Source: Ruegeria atlantica
GTDB taxonomy: Bacteria; Pseudomonadota; Alphaproteobacteria; Rhodobacterales; Rhodobacteraceae
Assembly: GCF_013032455.1 (NCBI RefSeq)
Contig: NZ_WQCF01000001.1
Span: 124,001 to 188,000 of the forward strand
Reading direction: 5' to 3'
DNA length: 64,000 nt
Shown: one piece after another, positions 9,982-18,501 of the stretch
Layout of the letters: each line of letters starts with the position of its first letter
How positions within the stretch are numbered: position 1 is the first letter of the stretch
Notes under the pieces: model-generated
What the model was told of the DNA's origin: nothing
The model's database searches: none
The model's input: only the letters and a program-made list of their open reading frames with translations
Translations under genes and position numbers: made by a program

Positions 9982-10902
9982 CTAATGGCGCGTCTTTCGC
10001 ATGAGACCTTCTTGAGCTACGGACGCAACCAGAGTACCGTTTTCCGCGTAGATTGATCCTCGGTTAAAGTTGCGTCCATGTCCGCTCCAAGGAGAATCCA
10101 TCGAGTAAAGGTGCCAGTTTGCAAGATTTACCGGTTCGTGAAACCACAGCGCGTGGTCTAGGCTGGCGCCATTTACCTCTCCGGTAAACCAACTAAGACC
10201 ATGCGGTCGCATTCCCGACAGCATCAGATACATATCGGATGCGTAAGCCAAAATCAGTTGCTGTGTCACAGCGTCGGCTTCGGAGGCTGCTTTCATTCGA
10301 AACCATATCTGGTTGTGGTCATTCGATTTTTCAGGCTTGAAAGGATTCAGGTGATTCACTTCGCGAACTTCGATTGGCCGTTCGCGCAACAGTTCCCCGT
10401 GTAGTTTTTCCGGGACCAGTTCTACATATTTCTTTCTTAAATCCTCACGGGCCGGATAAAACTCCGGAGCTTTTGAATGTGGCATGGCGTGTTGGTGATC
10501 CCAGCCTTCATCCTGAACATGAAATGATGCGGACATATTGAGGATTTGCTTTCCATGCTGGATTGCAACAACGCGCCGAGTTGTCAGGGAACCTCCATCT
10601 CGCGCTCTATCAACTTGATAAATCACAGGAATAGCCGGATCTCCGGCTCGAATGAAGTATGCGTGCAATGAATGGCACATACGGCCTTCAACAGTTCGAT
10701 ACGCCGCAGCCAAAGCCTGAGCGATAACTTGGCCGCCAAAAATACGTGTCGGGGTTTCGCCCCCCGATCCCGTACCACGAAACAGGTCCACTTCAAGCCT
10801 TTCGATGTCCAAGAGGTCCAGTAGGATACGTTCTGCTTCAGTCATTGACGGCCTCCAATTGTCTTCTCGGGTTGGGGTAGCAGCACTTAACGCGTCATTC
10901 AT
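9982..10902 (-). CDS. tesB: Acyl-CoA thioesterase II (TesB family)
   Basis: TesB-type enzymes hydrolyse medium- and long-chain acyl-CoA to free acid and CoA with a double-hotdog fold. The 306-residue protein has the N-terminal hotdog with IFGGQVIAQAL and SLHAYFIRAGDP, and the second with LSGMRPHGLSW, SLDHALWFHEP and LYSMDSPWSGHGR, which match TesB signatures. The ATG at 10902 overlaps the end of the upstream serine-hydrolase gene by eight bases; a later Met (MTEAERILLDLL) is an alternative start about 19 residues in. The pair forms a two-gene operon. Confidence 0.9.
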   Translation of the reverse strand: MNDALSAATPTREDNWRPSMTEAERILLDLLDIERLEVDLFRGTGSGGETPTRIFGGQVIAQALAAAYRTVEGRMCHSLHAYFIRAGDPAIPVIYQVDRARDGGSLTTRRVVAIQHGKQILNMSASFHVQDEGWDHQHAMPHSKAPEFYPAREDLRKKYVELVPEKLHGELLRERPIEVREVNHLNPFKPEKSNDHNQIWFRMKAASEADAVTQQLILAYASDMYLMLSGMRPHGLSWFTGEVNGASLDHALWFHEPVNLANWHLYSMDSPWSGHGRNFNRGSIYAENGTLVASVAQEGLMRKTRH

Positions 10903-12115
10903 TCATGGCCCCAAGGACAAGCGCTTTTAGTTCCGCACGTGAAGGATAAGAACTGGATGGGGATAATTGCGTGAAAAAGACCGCGGTTAGATCATTTACT
11001 CGGTCGATCCAGAAAAAGGTGGACGCCATACCGCCCCAACTAAAATCTCCCAGTGAGCCTGGAACGCGGGTTCTGCCCGGGTTTATAACGACAGCGCCAC
11101 CCAAACCGAAACCTGTGCCTTCCATCGGTTGTTCGGCGAAACTATTAGGTCCCATCGAAGCAATATCGCCGGGTAAGTGGTTGCTAAGCATGTAATCTAT
11201 GGTTTTAGACCCTAATAAACGGTGTCCTTTGCCCTGCCCCCGGTTCCGCAGCATCTCGGCAAAACAAGAGAAGTCATCGATGGTGCTGACCAATCCGCCA
11301 CCACCCGAAAATGTAGAGGCCTTTTCAAAGGGCGACTTTCCGGCCTGATCAACAAGCCGAAGTGTATCGCCCCCGGTCTTTGCCGCATTCAGGGCCATCG
11401 CGTCGCCTGCCAGAGGCGTGTAAAGAGAGGCGAGCCGATCCCCTGCCCCAGACGGCACAGAAAACCCTGTTTCCTGTATCCCGAGGGGCTCGAAAATCTC
11501 CTTCGCGAAAAACTCGTCCAGTGTCTTGCCTGAGACGATTTCGATCACACGCCCAAGGACATCTATTGCGACTGAGTATTCCCACCGTGTGCCCGGTTGA
11601 AACGCCAGAGGTAATCGCGACAAATCCAAAACTCGATTTTCCAACAGGCCCTGGTCTGGTCTGAAGATCAGGTCTTGTTCGTCCATCGCTGCAGGTAAAA
11701 TCCCCGGATTGAAAGGATAGCTGAGTCCGCTGGTATGTGTCAGTAACTCATGCAGCGTGGGCGTCGGTGCAGGTTCGGTTTGATCCAAACGCTGTGCGCC
11801 GGGAACCAATGCCTGCATATTGGCAAACTCTGGAATGAATTCTGATAGTTGCGCGTCGAGATGAAACAAGCCTCGCTCGACCAGCATCATCAACGCGACG
11901 GTGGTGACAGGCTTGGTCATCGAATAGATACGCGCAATCGTGTCACGCTGAAATGGTAAATTGTTTTCTATGCTTCTCTGACCGCAGGAATGGAAATACA
12001 CCTCGGACCCATGGTGTTTCACCAATAACGAGCTGCCCGCGTATTTTCGTTCATCGACATATCGCTGCATCCAGTCGGAAATGCGGGTCAGGCGCGCAGG
12101 ATCAAACTTAGCCAT
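10895..12115 (-). CDS. Serine hydrolase of the beta-lactamase class C / esterase family
   Basis: The 406-residue protein has the penicillin-binding-protein-like fold. The catalytic SxxK motif is SMTKP near residue 65, and the second motif is the YSV of WEYSVAIDVLGR, where beta-lactamases have YxN. This points to an esterase (EstB-like) rather than a resistance enzyme. A glycine-rich FSGGGGLVSTIDDF segment precedes the third motif. No signal peptide is visible, so it is probably cytoplasmic. It is co-transcribed with the TesB thioesterase downstream, suggesting work on acyl esters or thioesters, but the substrate cannot be read from the sequence. Confidence 0.82.
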   Translation of the reverse strand: MAKFDPARLTRISDWMQRYVDERKYAGSSLLVKHHGSEVYFHSCGQRSIENNLPFQRDTIARIYSMTKPVTTVALMMLVERGLFHLDAQLSEFIPEFANMQALVPGAQRLDQTEPAPTPTLHELLTHTSGLSYPFNPGILPAAMDEQDLIFRPDQGLLENRVLDLSRLPLAFQPGTRWEYSVAIDVLGRVIEIVSGKTLDEFFAKEIFEPLGIQETGFSVPSGAGDRLASLYTPLAGDAMALNAAKTGGDTLRLVDQAGKSPFEKASTFSGGGGLVSTIDDFSCFAEMLRNRGQGKGHRLLGSKTIDYMLSNHLPGDIASMGPNSFAEQPMEGTGFGLGGAVVINPGRTRVPGSLGDFSWGGMASTFFWIDRVNDLTAVFFTQLSPSSSYPSRAELKALVLGAMNE

Positions 12116-12213
12116 CTGTAGTCAGCCCCTTGTAAATCAATCGGATTTTGCGAGTTTGCGCACTGAATTAACAGTGAAATCGACCAGAACACTGCGTAAC
12201 AACCTGTCTGGCT

Positions 12214-12232
12214 GTTACAATACAGATGTAAC
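12214..12232. promoter_or_regulatory. Inverted repeat in divergent promoter region, likely operator
   Basis: GTTACA at 12214-12219 and TGTAAC at 12227-12232 form a perfect inverted repeat with a 7-bp spacer, in the 174-bp gap between the divergent serine-hydrolase and isomerase genes. A related GTAACA lies shortly before it. The shape fits a dimeric regulator of the TetR or GntR type; no such regulator gene is adjacent. Confidence 0.45.
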
Positions 12233-12289
12233 GGATTCGCTTGTCACGAGTTGGTACAGTTTTGAACGTCCAAATTCAGGAGAAGCACC

Positions 12290-12895
12290 ATGACACAACG
12301 CATTGAATTTGTGTATGATTTCTGCAGTCCAAATGCATTCCTTGCGTACAAGACTCTGCCGGCACTGACAGACAAACACGGTGTTCGCGTAAGTTATTTT
12401 CCTGTGTTGTTGTCCACGATCTTCAAGTCCACAAACAATCAAAGCCCTTTCCACGCTTTTTCGGAAAACCGTCAAAAATCGGCGTATCTAACACACGATC
12501 TACACCGATTTGCACGCGCTCGGGGGATCAGTTTCCATATGAGCCCCCACTTTCCGGTCAACACTAAATTCGCCATGCGAGGTGCCCTTTATGCAGCGGA
12601 AAAACCGTGGGAAAGCATATATATAGATGCGATCTTTGATGCTATTTGGGTGCATGGCCAAAAAGTCGATGACCTTGGTGTTTTAACCGAGATTCTGCAG
12701 GAACACGAACTGCCGGTTCGCAAGATCCGCGACGCGATGACCAATGCTGAGGTCAAGCAAAAACTCAAAGAACAGACCAAAGCCGCCGTGAAGCGCGGTG
12801 TATTCGGGGTGCCCAGTATGTTTTCAGGAACCGAAATGTTCTTTGGCAAAAACAGCATGGGGAATCTGGGACTGGAACTGTCGAGAGAGACTTAA
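12290..12895 (+). CDS. DsbA-like 2-hydroxychromene-2-carboxylate isomerase family protein
   Basis: The 201-residue protein has the DSBA/kappa-class GST fold. The active-site segment is FVYDFCSPNAFLAY at residues 6 to 19, where the Ser-Pro pair replaces the Cys-x-x-Cys of true oxidoreductases, as in 2-hydroxychromene-2-carboxylate isomerases that use glutathione in naphthalene-type degradation. The conserved late motif GVFGVPSMF holds the cis-proline. AGGAGAAG lies before the ATG. Its role in this organism is unknown; related genes are widespread in Rhodobacterales without known aromatic pathways. The end overlaps the convergent kinase-like gene by four bases. Confidence 0.82.
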   Translation: MTQRIEFVYDFCSPNAFLAYKTLPALTDKHGVRVSYFPVLLSTIFKSTNNQSPFHAFSENRQKSAYLTHDLHRFARARGISFHMSPHFPVNTKFAMRGALYAAEKPWESIYIDAIFDAIWVHGQKVDDLGVLTEILQEHELPVRKIRDAMTNAEVKQKLKEQTKAAVKRGVFGVPSMFSGTEMFFGKNSMGNLGLELSRET

Positions 12896-13914
12896 GAATC
12901 CAATGCAGTCAGCCCATGTTTTGCGAACATCGGCACGTACGAACCTAAAAGAACGGCACGCTCTGGATCGGATGCATTACCGTCCTGCGCGCGTTTGAAA
13001 ACACCCTGCAAGATTCCGGCCATGCGGAAGAAATTAAACGCCAGATAAAACCCGAAATTTTCGATTTCCGGCAGGCCGCGCCGATGGCAGTATTGGTCGA
13101 TAAAGGCTTGATCTGATGGCAACCCCAGACTTTCTCGGTTAACGCCTTGCAGACCGCGCCCCTCGGGTCCCGAAGGCATCCTCCACTGCATGATTACGGC
13201 GGCGAGATCAGCAAAGGGATGCCCGATCGTCGACAGTTCCCAATCCAACACGCCAATGCAACGCGGGCCCTCTTTTGCGAACATCAGATTATCGATGCGA
13301 TAATCCCCGTGCACCAGCGTTCTTTGACCATCATCTTCAGGGATGGCTCGTGGTAGTTCAGCAATCAGTTTGTCCATCTCGGCGATTTGATTGGTTTCTG
13401 AGGCTCGGTATTGTTTGGTCCAACGTGCAATTTGCCGTTCGAAATAGTTTCCGGTTGGACCGTAGTCCGACAGTCCAACTGCCTCGATATCCACCATGTG
13501 CAAGGTGGCCAAAACCCTGTTCATTTCATCAATAACCGCCGTGCGGGTCGCGTTGGTTTCTCCGGCCATTGTAGGTTCAAGAAAGATCCGCCCGTCGAGA
13601 TGATCCATCACATAAAATTCCGAACCGATGACGCTGTCATCCGAGCAGAACAAATACATCTCAGGCACCGGAACCTTGCTATGGGCCAGCGCGGATTGGA
13701 CACGAAATTCCCGATCAACAGCATGTGCGGATTTGAGAAGAACGCCAGGTGGCTTTCGACGCAATACGTATGTTTTGTAAGGTGTTTGCAACCGATAGGT
13801 CGGGTTGGATTGGCCTATAGCAAACTTGTCAGCCTTCAAGGGGCCGCGATAGTCTGGCAAGTTTTCTCGAAGATACGCGTCCAAAGCGTCCAGATCTAAA
13901 AACGAAGTTGTCAT
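12892..13914 (-). CDS. Aminoglycoside-phosphotransferase-like kinase (acyl-CoA-dehydrogenase-associated family)
   Basis: The 340-residue protein has the APH kinase fold: a lysine segment in the N lobe (YVLRRKPPG), the catalytic loop LVHGDYRIDNLMF, and the metal-binding GVLDWELSTIGHPFADLA. This match is to the family fused to or encoded beside acyl-CoA dehydrogenases (ACAD10/FadE36-like), thought to phosphorylate hydroxyacyl groups so that they can be dehydrated to enoyl-CoA. That role fits its neighbours, an SDR and CoA-linked enzymes. Only nine bases separate it from the SDR gene upstream, so the two share a transcript. Confidence 0.83.
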   Translation of the reverse strand: MTTSFLDLDALDAYLRENLPDYRGPLKADKFAIGQSNPTYRLQTPYKTYVLRRKPPGVLLKSAHAVDREFRVQSALAHSKVPVPEMYLFCSDDSVIGSEFYVMDHLDGRIFLEPTMAGETNATRTAVIDEMNRVLATLHMVDIEAVGLSDYGPTGNYFERQIARWTKQYRASETNQIAEMDKLIAELPRAIPEDDGQRTLVHGDYRIDNLMFAKEGPRCIGVLDWELSTIGHPFADLAAVIMQWRMPSGPEGRGLQGVNRESLGLPSDQAFIDQYCHRRGLPEIENFGFYLAFNFFRMAGILQGVFKRAQDGNASDPERAVLLGSYVPMFAKHGLTALDS

Positions 13915-13923
13915 GCGGCGAAC

Positions 13924-14742
13924 TCACAGGGCTTCGGCAAAGATGTTTCCGGCTGTCACCACGTTGATACCACCGGAAACCGGAATGACCGCGCCCGTGA
14001 CATAGCTTCCACCGCGGCCGCACAAAAACAGCATGCACCCTGCAATATCCTCGTCACGACCTACGCGCCCCAGCGGGACTGATTTACCGACCCTTTCCCG
14101 TGTTTCTTCATCGGCAGTGGCGAATGCTGTCATGCGGGATACGAAGGGCCCCGGCGCCAATGCGTTAACGGTGATATGATATGGCGAGAATTCCTTGGCC
14201 ATGATCTTGGTTAAGTGCAACACTGCCGCTTTGGATGCTGAATAGCTGTATGCGCCGTCACCCATTGGAACCTCGCCCATAACTGAGCCGACATTAACTA
14301 CCCGTGCCGGATCATCGGCTGACCCGGATTTCATCAATATAGGAAGCAGTTTCTGGGTCAGGTCAAATAACCCAGCAACATTGACCGACATGACCTTATC
14401 CCACGCATCGTGGGGAAATTGTCCCATCGGGGCACCCCATGACACGCCAGCATTATTCATAAGTATATTAAGCTTGTCTGTGCGGTTATTGACCTCGGAC
14501 ACAAGGGCCATGATGCCTTCGCTGCTCGCAACGTCGCCACCAAAACCCTCTGCACTTCCTAAGGCCTCTAGGGCGTTCAACTCCGCCGCCACAGCTTCAC
14601 ATGCCTCGGCCTTGCGTGACGCGATCAGAACGTGCGCCCCGGCCCGCACCAACGCTTCGGCGGCCATGCGACCGATGCCAGTCGCACCACCTGTTACAAG
14701 CGCGGTTTTACCCTGCAATGAAAACAGCGTGTCGGGGGTCAT
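13924..14742 (-). CDS. Short-chain dehydrogenase/reductase (SDR)
   Basis: A classical 272-residue SDR that uses NAD(P)H. It has the cofactor motif TGGATGIG near residue 17, NNAGVSWG, the catalytic Ser in NVGSVMGE and the YSASKAAV catalytic Tyr-Lys pair. After the catalytic site comes APGPFVSRM, typical of the family. The gene leads a two-gene operon with the APH-like kinase, so a hydroxyacyl-CoA or alcohol substrate in the same pathway is likely. The exact substrate cannot be deduced. Confidence 0.88.
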   Translation of the reverse strand: MTPDTLFSLQGKTALVTGGATGIGRMAAEALVRAGAHVLIASRKAEACEAVAAELNALEALGSAEGFGGDVASSEGIMALVSEVNNRTDKLNILMNNAGVSWGAPMGQFPHDAWDKVMSVNVAGLFDLTQKLLPILMKSGSADDPARVVNVGSVMGEVPMGDGAYSYSASKAAVLHLTKIMAKEFSPYHITVNALAPGPFVSRMTAFATADEETRERVGKSVPLGRVGRDEDIAGCMLFLCGRGGSYVTGAVIPVSGGINVVTAGNIFAEAL

Positions 14743-14855
14743 GTTTTGCTCCTCACTCCCTGTGGTCTCTTTGGGTTAGGCCGTAGGTTTCTTGACAACA
14801 CATGAAGCTGCGCCAAAGCTCCTATATATTGAATAACAAGGATAATGGGACCGAT

Positions 14856-15854
14856 ATGCAAGCTTTACTCAGCGTCGCGTCAGGTGGCCCGGAAACTCTG
14901 GAGTTGACCACCCTGCCCGACCCCAAACCGGGTAAGGGCGAACTGCTGGTTGGTATCAAGGCGGCAGGCGTCAATTTTCCTGATACTTTGATTATTCAGG
15001 ACCTCTATCAGATCAAACCTCCTCGTCCCTTTGCGCCGGGTGGTGAAATCGCTGGTGAAGTTCTTGCCATAGGAGACGGCGTAACAGGTTTCGAAATCGG
15101 CGATCGTGTTATGGCCCTTACTGGGCACGGAGGATTCGCCACACACGTTACAATCCCCGCTGCGACGGCGATCAAGTTCCCAGCCACAATGCCGTTTGAA
15201 GATGCTGCGTGTTTCATCTTTACATACGGCACGTCCTATCACGCGCTGAAGGACCGCGCAGAATTGCAACCCGACGAAACCTTGTTGGTGCTTGGTGCGG
15301 CCGGTGGGGTCGGATCAGCTGCGGTTGAGCTGGGTAAAGCCATGGGAGCGCGGGTAATCGCTGCGGTTTCATCGCAAGACAAAGCGGATTTCTGTCAACG
15401 CCTGGGTGCAGATGAAACAGTGCTTTATGCGCAAGACATGGACAAACCAAACCAGAAAGCATTCACAGATGAAATCAAGAGGCTCACAGCTCCTCTCGGC
15501 GTGAATGTTGTCTACGATGCCGTGGGAGGAGGCTATGCCGAGCCTGCACTGCGCAGCGTTGGTTGGAATGGTCGCTATCTCGTCGTCGGTTTCCCTGCTG
15601 GCATTCCTAAAATACCGTTGAACTTGCCGCTGTTGAAAGGGTGCCAGATAGTCGGAGTCTTTTGGGGTGCATCAGTCCTACACAACCCAGAAGGGCACCT
15701 GAAAAATATGAATGATTTAATTGCGTTATATGGCAATTCTCAGATCAAACCGCAGATCAATGCCCGTTTTCCCCTTGATCGAGCAGGTGATGCGTTAACC
15801 CACTTGGCAAATCGCTCGGCTCTGGGCAAAACCGTTGTGGAAATACCTGCATAG
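14856..15854 (+). CDS. NADPH:quinone oxidoreductase, zeta-crystallin type (MDR family)
   Basis: A 332-residue zinc-free medium-chain reductase. The N-terminal GroES-like domain carries AAGVNFPDTLI and FAPGGEIAGEV, and the Rossmann domain has LGAAGGVGSAAVELGK. It reduces quinones or enoyl compounds with NADPH. The frame is open 18 codons further upstream, but MQALLS at 14856 aligns with family starts. It is divergent from the SDR gene and may share its regulation. Confidence 0.87.
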   Translation: MQALLSVASGGPETLELTTLPDPKPGKGELLVGIKAAGVNFPDTLIIQDLYQIKPPRPFAPGGEIAGEVLAIGDGVTGFEIGDRVMALTGHGGFATHVTIPAATAIKFPATMPFEDAACFIFTYGTSYHALKDRAELQPDETLLVLGAAGGVGSAAVELGKAMGARVIAAVSSQDKADFCQRLGADETVLYAQDMDKPNQKAFTDEIKRLTAPLGVNVVYDAVGGGYAEPALRSVGWNGRYLVVGFPAGIPKIPLNLPLLKGCQIVGVFWGASVLHNPEGHLKNMNDLIALYGNSQIKPQINARFPLDRAGDALTHLANRSALGKTVVEIPA

Positions 15855-15961
15855 AAAAGCTGAGGGTAGCGGGAATGTTATCGCTCACCCTGTGGGTTCA
15901 TTGGCCGGTGGACAATGCCACCCATTCGCGTTTATGAACTTGTTATGGGGATAGTGGAATA

Positions 15962-16411
15962 ATGTACAAAGCTCTGATTTTAAACGGCCCAAACCTAAAT
16001 CTTCTGGGCACACGTCAGCCCGAAGTTTACGGCGGCACCACGTTAGAGATGGTGGAAAACCTTTGTGTCAGCCATGGGTCCTCAATTGGTATGGAAGTCT
16101 CGTGCTTACAATCCAACCATGAGGGTGCCCTGATCGATGCCATTCACGCGGCCAAAGGCGTGCAAGACGGTATCGTTCTGAACGCAGGTGCGTACACTCA
16201 TACTTCTATTGCCCTCATGGACGCGATTGCATCCGTTGAGTTGCCCGTAGTGGAGGTACACCTATCCAACATTCACGCGCGTGAGGCTTTCCGGCACGTC
16301 TCTTATATTTCCAAGGTCGCGGTGGGCCAGATTTGCGGGTTCGGCGCCCAAGGGTATGTCTTGGCATTAGACGCTTTGTCGGCGCACCTGAAATCAGAGT
16401 CCCCTGCATGA
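15962..16411 (+). CDS. aroQ: 3-dehydroquinate dehydratase, type II
   Basis: AroQ dehydrates 3-dehydroquinate to 3-dehydroshikimate in the shikimate pathway and forms dodecamers. The 149-residue protein shows the N-terminal LNGPNLNLLGTRQPEVYG with the catalytic Tyr and lid Arg, the QSNHEG loop, LNAGAYTHTS, and the catalytic His in VEVHLSNIHARE. Length and motifs are fully typical. The TGA overlaps the ATG of the luxR-type gene (ATGA), an unexpected coupling of an aromatic biosynthesis gene with a quorum-sensing regulator. Confidence 0.95.
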   Translation: MYKALILNGPNLNLLGTRQPEVYGGTTLEMVENLCVSHGSSIGMEVSCLQSNHEGALIDAIHAAKGVQDGIVLNAGAYTHTSIALMDAIASVELPVVEVHLSNIHAREAFRHVSYISKVAVGQICGFGAQGYVLALDALSAHLKSESPA

Positions 16412-17163
16412 CGCTGATCGAATATCTGCATTTTCTCAGCTACACTAAAACTCTGGAAGAGCTTTGGGACGCCCATTGCCGTCAGATGGAAAAGTTTGGT
16501 TTTGACCGGCTTATTTACGGGCACACTCAATTCCGTACTGAAACATCCCTCGGAGACCCTGAAGATTTCCTGATTCTGACCAACCACGAGAAGCCTTACT
16601 TGGATGGCTTCTTGCGAGATGGTCTTTACTTTCATGCCCCAATGCTGAGATGGGCGCTGTATAACGAAGGCGCGGCCAGCTGGAACATGGCTCAGAGTCT
16701 AGTGGCCAACGGAGATCTGACCGCCCAAGAACTTGAAGTCCTTGAGTTCAACAAGGCACATGGCGTTACCTGCGGCTACACTGTCAGTTTCACGTCGGTC
16801 TCAATGCGATCGAAGGGTGCGATTTCCTTGTCTGCTGGGAATGCAGCCAATCAGGCAGAAGTTGATGCAATCTGGGCAGAGCATGGTGAAGATATTTTGC
16901 TGATGAACAACATGGCGCATCTCAAGATTCTCACCCTGCCCTACAACGCCCCTCATCGTGCGTTGACCAAACGCCAACGAGAGGCTCTGCAATGGGTCGG
17001 CGATGGGAAAACCACTCAGGATATAGCTTTGCTGATGGGGTTAACCGCAGCAACGGTAGAAAAGCATCTGCGACTCGCGCGCGAGGCTCTTTCGGTCGAA
17101 ACCACGGCTCAGGCTGTCCTGAAAGCCTCTTTACAGAACCAGATGTTCACTATGGAGGCATAG
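16408..17163 (+). CDS. LuxR-family regulator with autoinducer-binding domain (solo)
   Basis: The 251-residue protein has an autoinducer-binding domain (about 20 to 170) and a C-terminal LuxR helix-turn-helix with LTKRQREALQWVGDGKTTQ and GLTAATVEKHLRLAREAL. In TraR/LuxR proteins an Asp-Pro pair contacts the acyl-homoserine lactone; here the corresponding stretch reads LYFHAPMLRWAL, so the Pro is kept but the Asp appears to be Ala. No luxI-type synthase is in the window. It may therefore sense an imported or different signal. The start at 16408 overlaps the aroQ stop; a longer open frame upstream lies inside aroQ and was not used. Confidence 0.85.
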   Translation: MTLIEYLHFLSYTKTLEELWDAHCRQMEKFGFDRLIYGHTQFRTETSLGDPEDFLILTNHEKPYLDGFLRDGLYFHAPMLRWALYNEGAASWNMAQSLVANGDLTAQELEVLEFNKAHGVTCGYTVSFTSVSMRSKGAISLSAGNAANQAEVDAIWAEHGEDILLMNNMAHLKILTLPYNAPHRALTKRQREALQWVGDGKTTQDIALLMGLTAATVEKHLRLAREALSVETTAQAVLKASLQNQMFTMEA

Positions 17164-17170
17164 CTGCCGA

Positions 17171-17196
17171 AAATTGACGCCAAGTTGCGTCAATTT
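17171..17196 (+). terminator. Hairpin after the luxR-type gene
   Basis: AAATTGACGC at 17171-17180 and GCGTCAATTT at 17187-17196 pair perfectly (10 bp) around a 6-base loop, eight bases after the luxR stop. The T-tract is short, so it may be a weak terminator; its perfect symmetry also allows a protein-binding role. Confidence 0.6.
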
Positions 17197-17453
17197 ACCC
17201 TAGGTAAGGAAATCATGACTTTCGAATCCGGGGTAGTAGTTGCAAAGTGAGATAGTTCCGTGAGTGGTGGCTTTAGCCAGGGAACATTTGGTTGGATCTT
17301 TGCAATATCAGGGCTCTCCAACCGCTCTGACATCTAGGCGTCTATTTGTACGCGTCTGGTTGCTGGAAAATTGGGGGGCCTCGACCATCCCCATCATGCG
17401 GGGCCCCTCATACTCCTTTTGGATGAAATCTGGACGCGTAAGCGTCCTTTTTT
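17197..17453 (+). ncRNA. Possible small RNA ending in a strong intrinsic terminator
   Basis: No convincing gene is present between the luxR hairpin and the tsf terminator, yet the plus strand has a textbook intrinsic terminator at 17432-17453 (GGACGC, loop GTAA, GCGTCC, then six T). A GGGGCC-rich stem region lies just before it (about 17374-17406). An orphan terminator in a 386-bp gene-free stretch suggests an independently transcribed small RNA or a very long luxR 3' tail. The 5' end is not defined; no promoter was assigned. Confidence 0.4.
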
Positions 17454-17482
17454 GATTCTGCCTTACGATATGCACAAAATAA

Positions 17483-17508
17483 GCCGGCCACGTATCCCGT
17501 GACCGGCC
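17483..17508 (-). terminator. tsf: Terminator of the rpsB-tsf operon
   Basis: On the minus strand GCCGGTCACG pairs with CGTGGCCGGC around a short loop, followed by TTATTTT. It lies about 40 bases after the tsf stop. A second small hairpin (CCCGAAC/GTTCGGG) sits between it and the gene. Confidence 0.8.
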
Positions 17509-17549
17509 TTTAATGGTATCCCGAACCACGGGGGTTCGGGAATGTTTAA

Positions 17550-18425
17550 TTAGCCTTGAGCGGCCTTAGCAACTTCGGCAGCGAAGTCTTCTTTTTCGAC
17601 AACGATGCCTTCGCCAACTTCCAGACGGATGAAGCCAGTGATGGTTGCGCCTGCTTCTTTGGCTGCTGCTTCAACGGTCAGGTCAGGGTTCACAACGAAC
17701 GACTGGTTCAGCAGGGTCGATTCCGCGACGAATTTCTTCATGCGGCCTTCGATCATTTTCTCGATCACCTGCTCCGGCTTGCCGGATTCGCGGGCGATAT
17801 CCATCTGAACCTGCTTTTCCTTCTCGACAACCGCCGGGTCCATGTCCGCTTCGGACAGGGCCGCCGGGTTCACAGCTGCGATGTGCATCGCAACCTGTTT
17901 GCCGATCGCTTCGTCGCCACCGGTCAGAGCAACCAGAACGCCGATTTTGCCCATGCCGTTGGTGGCCGCGTTGTGTACGTAGGACACAACAGTGTCGCCC
18001 GACAGCTTGGCCATACGGCGTACCGACATGTTCTCACCAATGGTGGCGATCTTGTCTGTCAGTGTGTCCGCAACGTTCTTGCCGCCCAGATCAGCAGCTA
18101 GCAGAGCCTCGACATTATCCACGCCTTCAGCTGCGTAGGCGATCTTGCCAACCATTTCTTGGAACTCTGCGTTTTTGGCAACAAAGTCGGTTTCCGAGTT
18201 CACTTCGACAGCAACACCGTTGCCACCGTTTACGTGAACAGCAACCAGACCTTCTGCTGCGGTACGGCCGGATTTCTTGGCGGCTTTGGCCAGGCCCTTG
18301 GTGCGCAGCCAGTCAACGGCTTCGTCCATGTTACCGCCAGTTTCGGTCAACGCCTTTTTTGCGTCCATCATGCCTGCGCCGGTTGCGTCGCGCAGTTCTT
18401 TAACCATTGCTGCTGTGATTGCCAT
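17550..18425 (-). CDS. tsf: Translation elongation factor Ts
   Basis: EF-Ts recycles EF-Tu by exchanging GDP for GTP. The 291-residue protein has the N-terminal UBA-like domain [20 protein letters not shown] with DAKKAL, the [10 protein letters not shown] core motif that contacts EF-Tu, and [10 protein letters not shown] near the C terminus. It follows rpsB on the minus strand, the conserved gene order, with about 75 bases between them. Confidence 0.97.
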   Translation of the reverse strand: MAITAAMVKELRDATGAGMMDAKKALTETGGNMDEAVDWLRTKGLAKAAKKSGRTAAEGLVAVHVNGGNGVAVEVNSETDFVAKNAEFQEMVGKIAYAAEGVDNVEALLAADLGGKNVADTLTDKIATIGENMSVRRMAKLSGDTVVSYVHNAATNGMGKIGVLVALTGGDEAIGKQVAMHIAAVNPAALSEADMDPAVVEKEKQVQMDIARESGKPEQVIEKMIEGRMKKFVAESTLLNQSFVVNPDLTVEAAAKEAGATITGFIRLEVGEGIVVEKEDFAAEVAKAAQG

Positions 18426-18501
18426 CTCTTGGCTCTCCTCAATTCAAACGGAATTGGGGCAGGTCTACCCTGCCCCATATGTCAATTACGTGACGGGCAG
18501 C

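Noticed and set aside
10895..12115. A beta-lactamase resistance gene
   Set aside because: YSV stands in place of the YxN motif and no signal peptide is present; an esterase is more likely.
17264..17455. A 63-codon open frame ending in the terminator region
   Set aside because: It runs through the terminator stem, has no ribosome site and no protein-like pattern; a noncoding RNA is more likely.
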